Source of the DNA: Lewinellaceae bacterium
Lineage (GTDB): Bacteria > Bacteroidota > Bacteroidia > Chitinophagales > Saprospiraceae
Assembly (NCBI GenBank): GCA_020636195.1
Contig: JACJYH010000008.1
Coordinates: 38,317 to 102,316, forward strand
Reading direction: 5' to 3'
DNA: 64,000 nt
Numbering within the stretch: position 1 is the first letter of the stretch; each line of letters opens with the position of its first letter. The notes under the pieces are model-generated. The model was not told where the DNA came from, made no database searches, and was given only the letters and a program-made list of their open reading frames with translations. Shown here piece after piece: positions 18,149 through 27,692 of this stretch. The position numbers were made by a program, and so were the translations under genes.

Positions 18149-18748
18149 TTGAGAGGTTTATTCATATGTATGTTACTTTTGGGATTCCACGCTGCTAAAA
18201 GCCAAAGTCATCCTGATTTGGATAATTTCACATTATTTTCCAAAAATGGTAAGGTGTATTTAACTTGGACAATATCAGCCGGTCAAACTTGCGTAGGTAC
18301 ACAACTTTTCCGAAGTACTGACGATTTCAATTATGACCTAATATATCAGATCGGAGGAATATGCGGCTTGAACGACAGACCTCAAACATATGAGTATACT
18401 GATGAACAACCTATTCTAAATACCGTCAATCACTACAAAATACTCCTGAATTCTACTGTATCTGATCCTTCGCTTTCTGTCATTGTTTTAGATTTGAAGG
18501 AAGAAGAAAGTACCGTGATCCCCAATCCAATTCAATCTGACAGCAAGGTGTATTTTGAAAATTTCAGCAACCAACCAGCTGTGATGTACATATTTTCAGA
18601 GAATGGAACACTGATTCACCAAGCTGAAACAATTGAAAATTTCTTTAGTCTTCATGAAGTACAATTTGCCCAAAATGGTGTTTATTATTATCAAATTTTC
18701 AGAAACCAAATAGCTTTCACTTCAGGTATTTTGACTGTTAAATTGTAA
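18149..18748 (+). CDS. small secreted protein with T9SS sorting domain
   Basis: 199 residues from a TTG start. The next in-frame ATG (18170) would leave too short a signal peptide, whereas the TTG start gives 'RGLFICMLLLGFHAAKSQ'. The middle (about 20-115) is a single strand-rich domain ('FSKNGKVYLTWTISAGQTC', 'YEYTDEQPILNTVNHYKI') like a fibronectin-type fold. The C-terminus ('STVIPNPIQSDSKVYFENF' to 'GILTVKL') is a type A T9SS sorting domain. It lies 57 bp after the ABC-F gene. No function can be assigned beyond surface export. Confidence 0.8.
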   Translation: MRGLFICMLLLGFHAAKSQSHPDLDNFTLFSKNGKVYLTWTISAGQTCVGTQLFRSTDDFNYDLIYQIGGICGLNDRPQTYEYTDEQPILNTVNHYKILLNSTVSDPSLSVIVLDLKEEESTVIPNPIQSDSKVYFENFSNQPAVMYIFSENGTLIHQAETIENFFSLHEVQFAQNGVYYYQIFRNQIAFTSGILTVKL

Positions 18749-18829
18749 TTTGCCCACATAAAATCTTCATTTTAGCCAATAAATTTACTATTTTTTAATA
18801 ATTTATATATTATTTTATTTTATAATATG

Positions 18830-18837
18830 TATATTTG
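18830..18837 (+). promoter_or_regulatory. putative -7 box of the amidase gene
   Basis: TATATTTG, a full match to TAnnTTTG, 17 nt upstream of the ATG at 18855, within a very AT-rich gap. Confidence 0.4.
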
Positions 18838-18854
18838 CATTTTAAAGTAGTACC

Positions 18855-20087
18855 ATGAACCGATTAGTCATTACAACACTCATTGTATTCATTCAATACA
18901 TTGGTTTTTCAGCCGGTGTAGAAACATTTGAAGCCAAGGTAAAAAGCGGTGACAACATAGTCACATTCCTTGCCAGGTATAAACTGGAAGCACACCGATG
19001 TAATATTCAGATTTTCAAGGAGATGAATAATATCAAGGACATCAACACGCTTTATGCCGGTAAAAAATATATCCTCCCTGTGAATATTCAAAAATTGAAT
19101 GGAAACATCCAAAAAACAACGGGTATCGCTAGTAAAACTGCGCTTCAAAGAATAATGGACTACAATTCTGAAATAGAAAAAGCAGGAGTAAAACCGAAAT
19201 CTCATATCAAAGATAATATGGTTTGGATTCCATTAGATGAAACCAAATGCAAGAAGGAAGAAGAAGTGGAAGATAAAAAACCATCTTCATCAGATACAAT
19301 ATCAAATGACAGTTCGAGCAGAGAACCTGAGACTATAATGAAACGTTCGGGTGTAAAAACCATACAAGTCCCACTCATGGGGAGTAAATATGAAACTGTT
19401 CACATAGAAGACTTTTCTTTGCAAAATGAAGTCTATTATATCATCAGCGGTCATGGCGGACCCGATCCTGGCGCTATGAGCAAGAAAAATAGTAAAAATT
19501 TGTGCGAAGACGAATATGCTTATGATGTTGCGCTGCGGTTAGCACGAGATTTGATGCAACATGGAGCCACAGTGCATATGATCGTTCAAGATGAAAATGA
19601 CGGAATAAGAGACGACTCCATATTACCCTGCGATTGCGACGAGGTTTTACAAGGAGATAAAACCATACCTATCAATCAATTACAAAGACTTAAAGACAGA
19701 GTCACCCTCATCAATCGTCTTTATCAAAAATATAAAAAACAAGGTGTAAAGGTGCAAAAAGCCATTGAAATCCATGTGGACAGCAGGAGTAAAAATAAGA
19801 GGCAAGATGTATTTTTCTACTACAATAAGTCACAAAAAAACGGTAAAAAATTAGCAGAAACGGTATATAATACCTTTGAATCCAAATATGCAAAACATCA
19901 GAAAAACAGAGGATATAGTGGCCATGTCGAAGATAGAAGTTTATACATGGTTCGCAATGTTGCACCTACGATGCTCTTTGTAGAGTTGGCCAACATAAAA
20001 AATCCGGATGATCAAAAGCGGTTACTTATCAACACCAACAGGCAAGCACTTGCCAATTGGCTTTTTGAAGGTCTTCGAAAAAAATAA
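18855..20087 (+). CDS. LysM-containing N-acetylmuramoyl-L-alanine amidase
   Basis: 410 residues. Signal peptide about 1-20. A LysM peptidoglycan-binding domain lies at about 26-75 ('VKSGDNIVTFLARY', 'LYAGKKYILPV'), followed by a charged Ser/Glu/Lys linker (about 130-165). The rest (about 190-405) is an Amidase_3 domain with the expected zinc ligands and catalytic residues: His in 'ISGHGGPDPGA', Glu in 'CEDEYAYDVALRLA', His in 'KAIEIHVDSR', and Glu in 'TMLFVELANI'. It should cleave the MurNAc-L-Ala bond during cell-wall remodelling or separation. A hairpin terminator follows. Confidence 0.92.
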   Translation: MNRLVITTLIVFIQYIGFSAGVETFEAKVKSGDNIVTFLARYKLEAHRCNIQIFKEMNNIKDINTLYAGKKYILPVNIQKLNGNIQKTTGIASKTALQRIMDYNSEIEKAGVKPKSHIKDNMVWIPLDETKCKKEEEVEDKKPSSSDTISNDSSSREPETIMKRSGVKTIQVPLMGSKYETVHIEDFSLQNEVYYIISGHGGPDPGAMSKKNSKNLCEDEYAYDVALRLARDLMQHGATVHMIVQDENDGIRDDSILPCDCDEVLQGDKTIPINQLQRLKDRVTLINRLYQKYKKQGVKVQKAIEIHVDSRSKNKRQDVFFYYNKSQKNGKKLAETVYNTFESKYAKHQKNRGYSGHVEDRSLYMVRNVAPTMLFVELANIKNPDDQKRLLINTNRQALANWLFEGLRKK

Positions 20088-20175
20088 TATAACTAAAGGT
20101 AACAAAAATTCAATGCACCTTGACTACAGTATATAACGCATTGAAAGATTAGTTTTTTAGTTAATAATATTGTGC

Positions 20176-20208
20176 AAAAAGGGAATTCAAAAGTGAATTC
20201 TCTTTTTT
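20176..20208. terminator. bidirectional hairpin terminator
   Basis: AAAAAGGGAATTC-AAAAGT-GAATTCTCTTTTTT lies between the convergent amidase and pdxH genes. The A and T runs on either side allow use from both strands. Confidence 0.75.
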
Positions 20209-20232
20209 ATTGATTAAGTACAAAATATTCTA

Positions 20233-20877
20233 TCATGGAGAAATCCTTTGTATGATCCACTCATTGTCATCTAAACTATACTTCAATCGATCATGCAGCC
20301 TACTTTCTCTACCCTGCCAAAATTCAATCGACGTAGGGTCAACTCGCCACCCTCCCCAATGTTCAGGCCTTGGAATCACAGGAGCATCGTGGAATTTTTC
20401 GGAGAAATGTTTCCACCTTTCATCTAAAAATTCCCTTGAAGGAATAATCTGACTTTGAGGAGATACCCATGCACCCACTTGGCTTTCTTTCGGTCTGGAA
20501 TGAAAATATTCATCGGAAGCAAGATTAGATATTTTTGAAACTAACCCTTCTATCCTGATTTGACGTTGCAGTGGCAGCCATAAAAACAACATGGAAACCT
20601 GAGGATTTTCCTTCATGTCGGTTGACTTTGCACTTTCATAATTTGTAAAAAATACAAAACCATTGTCCTCTACACCCTTTAGCAGCATCGTTCTTGAAGA
20701 TGGTTTACCTTTCTTTGATACAGTCGAAAGAACAAACGCATTGGGTTCTATCGTTGCATGAGACGCTGCTTGATCAAACCAACGATGAAATTGTTCAAAT
20801 GGAGATGCGCTCACTTCTTTTTCATCCAGAGAATTCAACGTATAATTCTGTCTTAAATGTGAAAACTTGTCATTCAT
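20233..20877 (-). CDS. pdxH: pyridoxamine 5'-phosphate oxidase
   Basis: 214 residues, the usual PdxH size. The FMN enzyme oxidises pyridoxine or pyridoxamine 5'-phosphate to pyridoxal phosphate. The family landmarks are present: 'SRTMLLKGVEDNGFVFFTNYESAK', 'WLPLQRQIRIEG', 'YFHSRPKESQVGAWVSPQS' and the C-terminal 'WGGWRVDPTSIEFWQGRESRLHDR'. The start overlaps the 3' end of the RND pump gene by 8 bp, so it is the last cistron of the efflux operon. That is an unusual partner for a cofactor enzyme. Confidence 0.97.
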   Translation of the reverse strand: MNDKFSHLRQNYTLNSLDEKEVSASPFEQFHRWFDQAASHATIEPNAFVLSTVSKKGKPSSRTMLLKGVEDNGFVFFTNYESAKSTDMKENPQVSMLFLWLPLQRQIRIEGLVSKISNLASDEYFHSRPKESQVGAWVSPQSQIIPSREFLDERWKHFSEKFHDAPVIPRPEHWGGWRVDPTSIEFWQGRESRLHDRLKYSLDDNEWIIQRISP

Positions 20878-23800
20878 ATATTTTACTTTTTACATCTTCA
20901 TCTGTTAAGTGATATCTTTTGCTACCGTAAGAAAACCTCATAATCAATCTATACACGATCCAATACATCACTGGAACGATTACCAAGGTCAAAAATGTAG
21001 CAAAAGTAAGTCCATAGATAACCGTCCAAGCCATCGGTCCCCAGATAGCAGTATTATCACCACCAATAAAAAATTCCGGATCCCAATTTCGTACAAAGCT
21101 GAAAAAATTGATATTCAACCCAATAGCAAGTGGTATCAAGCCCAAAACTGTTGTAATTGCCGTCAATAAAACAGGCCTTAGACGTGTTCCACCGGATTTT
21201 ATAATAATGTCTATCACTTCCTTTCTATCCAAAAGATCTACGTGGATTAATCCCAATTCTTCAGCACGTCTCTTTTTCTCCAATAAAATAAAATCCAACA
21301 AAACTATGGCGTTATTTACTACTACACCTGCCAGTGAAATGATTCCAACACCTGAAAAGATGATCGAAATAGTAGAACCACTGATGCTATATCCCAAAAA
21401 TACACCTATCACACTCAAAAATACCGACATCATGATGATAAATGGAATTGCAAAAGAATTGAATTGAGAAACCAAGATAAAGAAAATCAAAAAGATAGCT
21501 ATTAAGAATGCAGATGACAAGAAACCCATGTCTTCTGCTTGCTGTTGCTGTTCTCCGGTAAATTCATATGTATATCCTGACGGCATTTTGAATTGATCCA
21601 TTGAAGATTTAATCTGTGATACAACTTCATTAGAATTATGGCTAGAAAGTACGTTTGAAGCAATGGTGACCATTCTTTCTGAATTCTTACGCTTTATGGA
21701 AGAATATGTACTAGAATATTCAAACTTGGCCACCGCAGAAATCGGAACCTGCACGATTTTTCCATTGGCAGGATTTCTAAAGGTGATTTTTTGATTCATC
21801 AAGGCCTCGATATCATTCCTCGATTTATCATCCAATCTTACTGTTATAGGAAATTCGTCTTCTCCATCCTTAAACTTTGAAACTTCCTTGCCGAAAACCG
21901 AAGTACGAATAGCTGAAGCGATGCTGTATGTGGACAATTCATACCTTCGTGCTGCTTCACGATCAATGTTCACCAAAAGCTCAGGTTTTCCTATTTTGAT
22001 GTCTGACTTTAACTCTTCGATTCCTCCAATATTCCTACCATTGATATATTTCACCATTCTATCAGACAATACAATCAATGAATCTACACTCTCACCTCTC
22101 ACTTCTATATTTATGGGTTTTCCAGCAGGCGGACCATCTGCATTTTTGTCAAAAACCACTTGAACTCCCGGATAACCTTTGATATCTTGTCTAAGTTCGT
22201 TTAATATATCCGTCGTTGAAATTCCTTCTCTTTTGTCAAACTGTACAAATGAAATCGTAATTCTTGCTTTATTCGGTGTAACACCAGGTTCAGGTACGGC
22301 GTTTGGATCGGAAGTATTTTCTCCCACTTGGGTCAATACGGCATCTACAATCTGGCGTTTCCCTTTAAGGCGGTTTTCTATTTTAGCTTCGATATCTTTC
22401 ACAACTTTGTTTGTTGCTTCAATATCAGATCCTAATGGCAATTCTATAAATGCATTGATATACTGAGGATCCGCATTTGGAAAAAACTCCACCTTAGGTT
22501 GTCTGATAACCATCAATACCAATGACAGAATCAGCAATCCCAGATTCACAAACATCATTAGAAATGGTCTTCCTAGTGACCATCTAACAAAATCGTCATA
22601 GTTATTTTCTAACCAAGGCAAGACAACTCTCTGAAACCATGCAGCAATTGGTGTTAATAAAAAATGATTTACCAAAGTCAAGACAATGACAATCACTGCC
22701 AAATTTCCAAGCCATTGGACTCCTGCTGCATACATGATCAACATGATGATGAGATATATTCCGATCCTTTTAGCTAGTTTTTTAAGTGCCCGTTTTTGGT
22801 TCAGGTCATCGGATGTATTACTTTCCACTTCCATGAACCGTTTGGCAAAAACCGGATTGATAACCAAAGCAACAAATAATGATGAAGTCAACACAATGAT
22901 CAAAGTGAGTGGGAAATACTTCATAAACTCGCCCATAATCCCAGGCCAAAATCCAAGTGGAATAAACGCAGCCAATGTCGTTGCTGTAGAAGCAATGATG
23001 GGAACAGCTATCTCTCCCACCCCAAACTTTGCAGCTTGGTAGGCAGTATAGCCTTCTTGCATGTAACGATACATATTTTCCACTGCCACGATGGCATTAT
23101 CAACCAACATCCCTAATGCCAACACCAATGCAAATAATACAACAATATTCAGTGTAATGCCCATCAGATTCAAAATCAGAAAACCAAGAACCATAGACAT
23201 AGGGATTGCAATACCCACAAATGAGGCATTTCGTAATCCTAAAAAGAACAACAATACCAATGTCACTAAAATAACACCGGATATAATATTATTTTCTAAG
23301 TTATTAACTTCACGTCGCGTGTTGATGGATTGGTCATTAAAAACTGAAATCTTAAGATTATCAGGGAAAACGGCTTTGACTTCATTGAGTTCTTTGTCTA
23401 TCTGGTCAGCTGCTTCTAGGAGGTTTTGACCCTTTCTCTTGATTACATCTAAGGAAATCACCGGCAAACCATCTGATCTGGAGTAACTGGTCCGATCTTG
23501 ATATCCATAATATACTTGAGCAATATCCTTGAGTACAATAGGTCTTTGATTTTCGCTTTTTACGATCATGTTTGCTATTTGATCGGCACTTTCAAATTGA
23601 CCCACTACTCTTAATCCTCTCTTAAAATCATTATTGAGAATTTCTCCACCAGACATGGTAAGGTTTTCTGCTGAAATTGCATTTTCTATATCATTAAATG
23701 ATACCTTCAGTGATTGCATTTTCAGTAGATCTACATCCACCCTCATCTCTCTATCTAACGCACCCTTGAGGTTTACCTTAGAAACTTGATTGATATTTTC

Positions 23801-24340
23801 TATTCTATCCTGAAGGTCTTCAGCGTATCTTTTTAAATCATCATTGGAATAATCTCCCGAAATATTGATGGTCACTATCGGAATGTCAGAAAAATTTATT
23901 TCCAAAACCGATGGTTCTTCAGTTAGATCCGTTGGTAGATCTTGCTTTGCCTTATCTACTGCATCTTTTACTTTACGAACGACAGCTTCAATGTCCAAAT
24001 CAGCTTCAAATTCGGCAATAATCACAGAAAAGTCTTGAATAGAAGTTGAATTTACATTCTTTATACCGCTGATATTTTCTATTTGCTTCTCCAAAGGTCT
24101 TGTCACCAAATTTTCAATTTCACTTGCAGAATTACCAAAATAGGGCGTATTGATGTACACTGTAGGTAAGGTAGCTTCCGGAAATTGTTCTTTGGGCATC
24201 CTGATGTATGCCAAAGTACCTAAAATAAATATCATGATAGCCAGTAAGAATATACTTGTGCTATTATTGACCGACAAGGTGGTGATGCCAAACTCTTTGA
24301 GCCTATTCTTAGTTTGTGGCCCTTCGCTCATTTTCGTCAT
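20870..24340 (-). CDS. RND multidrug efflux permease (HAE1/AcrB-like)
   Basis: 1156 residues. The N-terminal helix (about 25-45) is followed by the porter domain ('KEQFPEATLPTVYINTPYFG'). Two blocks of membrane helices flank a second large periplasmic region. The 'LALGMLVDNAIVAVENMYRYM' segment in TM4 holds the conserved Asp pair region of proton-driven RND pumps, and 'GVVVNNAIVLLDFILLEKKR' is the TM10 counterpart. It is slightly longer than AcrB (~1050) because of an insertion near residues 500-570 with extra hydrophobic segments. It forms an operon with an adaptor (4-bp overlap), TolC and TetR. The substrate is unknown. Confidence 0.94.
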   Translation of the reverse strand: MTKMSEGPQTKNRLKEFGITTLSVNNSTSIFLLAIMIFILGTLAYIRMPKEQFPEATLPTVYINTPYFGNSASEIENLVTRPLEKQIENISGIKNVNSTSIQDFSVIIAEFEADLDIEAVVRKVKDAVDKAKQDLPTDLTEEPSVLEINFSDIPIVTINISGDYSNDDLKRYAEDLQDRIENINQVSKVNLKGALDREMRVDVDLLKMQSLKVSFNDIENAISAENLTMSGGEILNNDFKRGLRVVGQFESADQIANMIVKSENQRPIVLKDIAQVYYGYQDRTSYSRSDGLPVISLDVIKRKGQNLLEAADQIDKELNEVKAVFPDNLKISVFNDQSINTRREVNNLENNIISGVILVTLVLLFFLGLRNASFVGIAIPMSMVLGFLILNLMGITLNIVVLFALVLALGMLVDNAIVAVENMYRYMQEGYTAYQAAKFGVGEIAVPIIASTATTLAAFIPLGFWPGIMGEFMKYFPLTLIIVLTSSLFVALVINPVFAKRFMEVESNTSDDLNQKRALKKLAKRIGIYLIIMLIMYAAGVQWLGNLAVIVIVLTLVNHFLLTPIAAWFQRVVLPWLENNYDDFVRWSLGRPFLMMFVNLGLLILSLVLMVIRQPKVEFFPNADPQYINAFIELPLGSDIEATNKVVKDIEAKIENRLKGKRQIVDAVLTQVGENTSDPNAVPEPGVTPNKARITISFVQFDKREGISTTDILNELRQDIKGYPGVQVVFDKNADGPPAGKPINIEVRGESVDSLIVLSDRMVKYINGRNIGGIEELKSDIKIGKPELLVNIDREAARRYELSTYSIASAIRTSVFGKEVSKFKDGEDEFPITVRLDDKSRNDIEALMNQKITFRNPANGKIVQVPISAVAKFEYSSTYSSIKRKNSERMVTIASNVLSSHNSNEVVSQIKSSMDQFKMPSGYTYEFTGEQQQQAEDMGFLSSAFLIAIFLIFFILVSQFNSFAIPFIIMMSVFLSVIGVFLGYSISGSTISIIFSGVGIISLAGVVVNNAIVLLDFILLEKKRRAEELGLIHVDLLDRKEVIDIIIKSGGTRLRPVLLTAITTVLGLIPLAIGLNINFFSFVRNWDPEFFIGGDNTAIWGPMAWTVIYGLTFATFLTLVIVPVMYWIVYRLIMRFSYGSKRYHLTDEDVKSKIYE

Positions 24341-25500
24341 TTCAAAGTATCAATTTTGTTAATCAAAACCTTCTGGCCGTCTTCTAATATAAGTCCGCCT
24401 TTGGTAATAACTATATCGTTCTTTTTAATCCCATCTGTCACGATGATATTATTCCCCGCACTTTCTCCTTTGGAAATCAACTTTTTAACTGCTTTGTGTT
24501 GATCTTGATCTTTTTCAGCTAAAAATACAAAGCTTTTTCCTGTAACATCCTGTTGAATGATATCTATCGGAACATATACCGCATTTTTGATTGTTAAATC
24601 ATTGATTTTCATAATCGCAAGCAAGTTTGGTTTTAGTTCACCACTAGGATTTGTCAATTGTGCCTCCAATTTAAAAGTTCTGTTAGAAGGATCAATGGTT
24701 CTACCTATCATGGTAATTGGTTTTGTAATCTCCTTTCCTAATGCCGGAAATTCTATGGTTACTATGTCACCAACTTTGACCTTTCCCAAATATATTTCAG
24801 GCACATCAGCCACAATCTTCACTTTGGAGACATTGATTAATGATACTATCGGCATTCCCGGAGAAGCAACCTCTCCTTCTTTTAAAATTACTTTATCCAC
24901 AACACCTGAGATAGGTGCATATGCATACCTTTTCTTCATTTGAGTTTGAAGTGTCACTATGGATTTTTCCAATCGTTCTTTATTATTTTTGGCCTGCAAG
25001 AACTGGATTTCAGAACCTATCTTTTGGTCCCAAAGCCTTTTTTGTCTTTCATATACGTCAATGGCCAAATTCAAGGAATTCTGAAGCTCGTCCTTTTGTT
25101 TTTCCATGGCTTCCGCATCAACAGTAGCAATAAGCTGACCCCGATTTACTTGTTGTCCTTCTACCACGTTTAATTTTATTATTCTACCACCTAAATCGCT
25201 GCTGATATTCACAGTTCCATCGGTCAATACCACTGCTTGCAAGTCTACAAACCGCTTAAAAACCCGTTCATTGACAGTCATGGCATTCACCTGAACAGGT
25301 GCATGTTCAGAAGTAGGAGTTTCTGCATCTATTTCAAGCTGAAGAGCTTTGATTTCAGCTTCCAATTGCTTCAATGCATCTTGTTTTTGTACCAATAGGG
25401 CACTTTTTTCTTCTACTGTTGTGGCAACCTTTTCCTGCTTACAGCCAAATAAAGATAAAACCACTAAAACTCCGAAGATAATATATCGACTTGTTTGCAT
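24337..25500 (-). CDS. RND efflux periplasmic adaptor lipoprotein
   Basis: 387 residues. A lipobox 'SLFGC' at about residues 16-20 makes it a lipoprotein. Next comes a short coiled coil (about 25-62, 'KSALLVQKQDALKQLEAEI'). The HlyD/AcrA-type core follows: biotinyl-lipoyl halves ('GRIIKLNVVEGQQVNRGQLIATVDAEA' and 'YAPISGVVDKVILKEGEVASPGMPI') around an alpha hairpin, then beta-barrel and membrane-proximal domains. It should bridge the pump and the TolC-like channel. The end overlaps the start of the pump gene by 4 bp. Confidence 0.93.
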   Translation of the reverse strand: MQTSRYIIFGVLVVLSLFGCKQEKVATTVEEKSALLVQKQDALKQLEAEIKALQLEIDAETPTSEHAPVQVNAMTVNERVFKRFVDLQAVVLTDGTVNISSDLGGRIIKLNVVEGQQVNRGQLIATVDAEAMEKQKDELQNSLNLAIDVYERQKRLWDQKIGSEIQFLQAKNNKERLEKSIVTLQTQMKKRYAYAPISGVVDKVILKEGEVASPGMPIVSLINVSKVKIVADVPEIYLGKVKVGDIVTIEFPALGKEITKPITMIGRTIDPSNRTFKLEAQLTNPSGELKPNLLAIMKINDLTIKNAVYVPIDIIQQDVTGKSFVFLAEKDQDQHKAVKKLISKGESAGNNIIVTDGIKKNDIVITKGGLILEDGQKVLINKIDTLK

Positions 25501-25527
25501 ATATCTAATTTTTATTATTCTAATTGA

Positions 25528-26910
25528 TTAAATTTTTCCAAGAACAGTTTGAACCTCATAACCGGCATTTACAGCATCATAAAGCGCTCCAGTGAATTGA
25601 CTTTGGGCTTGAAGTAGCAGTGATTCCGCTTGAATTACTTCAATGCTAGATCCTACACCTTCCTTATATTTGATAAGGGTTTTATCATAAATACTTTGGG
25701 CCGTATCAAGGCTTTTACGTCTCAGCTCCAAATTATCTTTGGCAGATTTCCAAGCACTTTTGGAATTCATCAATTGCATATTTACAGCACGTAAAAACTC
25801 CGATTTTTCTAGTGAAGTTTTTTCTTGGGTCAATTTTATGCGCTGCATTTTTGCTTTTCTATCTCCACCATCATAAATAGGGACATTGATCGATACACCT
25901 ACCAAAGCCTGTGGAATAAAACCTGTTTCATTGTTATCAAATAAATTCTGACGCAACAAGCTTGCCCCGGCAGAAGCAAATCCATTTACTTTAGGGTAAT
26001 ATCCTGCTTTCATTTGCTTTAAATTAAGATCATTCAATGCCTCTGATGTTTCAAATAAAGTGAGTTCGGGCCTTTTAATTATTGCTGATGTGATATCTGC
26101 ATCCACTTGAACATCCAATTGCTTTATCGTTTCTTTTAATGTATCAGAAATTTCTATTTCTTCACTAGCGGGATAATTCATTTGGTATTTCAATAGATTT
26201 TTACCGATTGCCAAAAACGAATGTATTTTTTCTTTTTCACCTTGCAGATTATTGATGGACAATTCCATGCGCTGTACATCCAAAAACTCAGCAAACCCTT
26301 CCTTGTACATGCTCTGTACCTCATTGATTGAATTCTGAAGATTAGCTAAGTTTTCATCAATGATTCTCAAATTTTCCTTAGCCATTAAAACATTGACATA
26401 TGCTTTGATGACTTGCGATTTTATAGAGTATTCAGTGACATCTTTTTGTTTATCAGCCATTTCTCTAAGCAATTTGATCGCCTTCAATCCGTAAATGTAA
26501 GAACCATCAAATAACATAGAATTTACATCCAAACCTAATGAAAGTTGGTTCGGTTGGAATAAAGAAAACTTAAATGTTTGTGGAGTACCTAAGTCCTTTC
26601 TAGGAATGACATTTTCTTGAAAAAGTACATTGTAAACACTCGGAGTTATAAAATCTTGAATGGGCTGAGCAGGTGTAGCAATATAATATTGATAGCTTAC
26701 ACTTCCTTTGACCTTAGGCAAACCAATAGACTTGTATTCTCTGATTTGATGATCCGCATCAGCCCTATTTATAGCTTGTTTTTGCATTTCGGGAGAGTGC
26801 TGTATGGCATAATCTATCGCCTCAGAAAGGGAAAATGAAGACTGACCCATCATCGTTCCCACACTAAGCAATAGACACCATAAAAAAATCAATCTCATTA
26901 TTTTATTCAT
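25528..26910 (-). CDS. TolC family outer membrane efflux protein
   Basis: 460 residues. Signal peptide about 1-22 ('LLLSVGTMMGQ'). Two related halves of long amphipathic helices begin 'SLSEAIDYAIQHSPEMQKQ' and 'SAIIKRPELTLFETSEALNDLNLKQ', the usual outer-membrane efflux protein duplication. It is first after the regulator in the tetR-tolC-adaptor-pump-pdxH operon and should form the exit duct. Confidence 0.93.
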   Translation of the reverse strand: MNKIMRLIFLWCLLLSVGTMMGQSSFSLSEAIDYAIQHSPEMQKQAINRADADHQIREYKSIGLPKVKGSVSYQYYIATPAQPIQDFITPSVYNVLFQENVIPRKDLGTPQTFKFSLFQPNQLSLGLDVNSMLFDGSYIYGLKAIKLLREMADKQKDVTEYSIKSQVIKAYVNVLMAKENLRIIDENLANLQNSINEVQSMYKEGFAEFLDVQRMELSINNLQGEKEKIHSFLAIGKNLLKYQMNYPASEEIEISDTLKETIKQLDVQVDADITSAIIKRPELTLFETSEALNDLNLKQMKAGYYPKVNGFASAGASLLRQNLFDNNETGFIPQALVGVSINVPIYDGGDRKAKMQRIKLTQEKTSLEKSEFLRAVNMQLMNSKSAWKSAKDNLELRRKSLDTAQSIYDKTLIKYKEGVGSSIEVIQAESLLLQAQSQFTGALYDAVNAGYEVQTVLGKI

Positions 26911-26921
26911 GTATCTTTGAG

Positions 26922-27521
26922 TTAAAAATTTAGTGTATTAAAGTAATTCCTACCATCATCTGTGACGATACTATTAATGTGATAATTCACAATTTCTTGA
27001 AAATTAACGGCTTTATCGTATTGATTCGATTTTATATCATCTGATAATATCAATTGGAGCAAAAGAACAACATAAAATTGGCTTACTGCTGCAACATTCA
27101 AATTCTTCCTATACAATCCTTCGTGTTGCCCTCTGGAAACGTTGGAACTGATGATACGCTCAAAATATTCTAAGTGGTCATATCTTATTTTTCCCCAGGT
27201 TTTTTGATGATATTTTTGCAAGTCCATGATCAATGTTGGTGCCATATTTTGCATAAATTCGGAACCATACTTTGTGATCTGCACCATCTCGTCAATAGCA
27301 TTTTCAGAACTTTGTATGATACTTTCTATCTTTTCTCTTTCATCTAGAATGTGCTTCTCCACGACTGTATCTATCAAATCATCTTTGTTCGAAATCACAC
27401 AATAAATGGTTTTTTTAGACACACCCATTTTGCCTGCGATGTCATCCATGCTCACACTCTTCACCCCATATTTAAGGAAAAGTTTGTACGCTACGTTGAT
27501 AAGACTTTGTCTGATTTCCAC
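26922..27521 (-). CDS. TetR/AcrR family transcriptional regulator
   Basis: 199 residues. The N-terminal TetR HTH is clear ('AYKLFLKYGVKSVSMDDIAGKMGVSKKTIYCVISNKDDLID', about 10-50). The variable C-terminal ligand domain is helical. It is transcribed as the first gene of the efflux operon, only 11 bp before tolC, so it probably autoregulates the whole unit. The start is a GTG; a TACTTTTG box ends 4 nt upstream, and the HTH begins directly after, so no later start is tenable. Confidence 0.9.
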   Translation of the reverse strand: MEIRQSLINVAYKLFLKYGVKSVSMDDIAGKMGVSKKTIYCVISNKDDLIDTVVEKHILDEREKIESIIQSSENAIDEMVQITKYGSEFMQNMAPTLIMDLQKYHQKTWGKIRYDHLEYFERIISSNVSRGQHEGLYRKNLNVAAVSQFYVVLLLQLILSDDIKSNQYDKAVNFQEIVNYHINSIVTDDGRNYFNTLNF

Positions 27522-27525
27522 GCCG

Positions 27526-27533
27526 CAAAAGTA
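27526..27533 (-). promoter_or_regulatory. putative -7 box of the tetR-efflux operon
   Basis: Reads TACTTTTG then CGGC and the GTG start on the minus strand. The box-to-start distance is 4 nt, implying leaderless translation of the regulator. No TTTG is found at the -33 spacing. Confidence 0.5.
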
Positions 27534-27692
27534 GCCACAGAAACTTTAAGTAATTAAATAGTTTCCATAGTTTACATTTTTTTAACAATAATAAGAAAAC
27601 ATTAAAGTTTGATAATTGGTCTTAATATTTACCACATAAATACTTTTGAAATATTTCGTTTAAATTTGTGGTTTAAAAAGTATAATTTGAAT

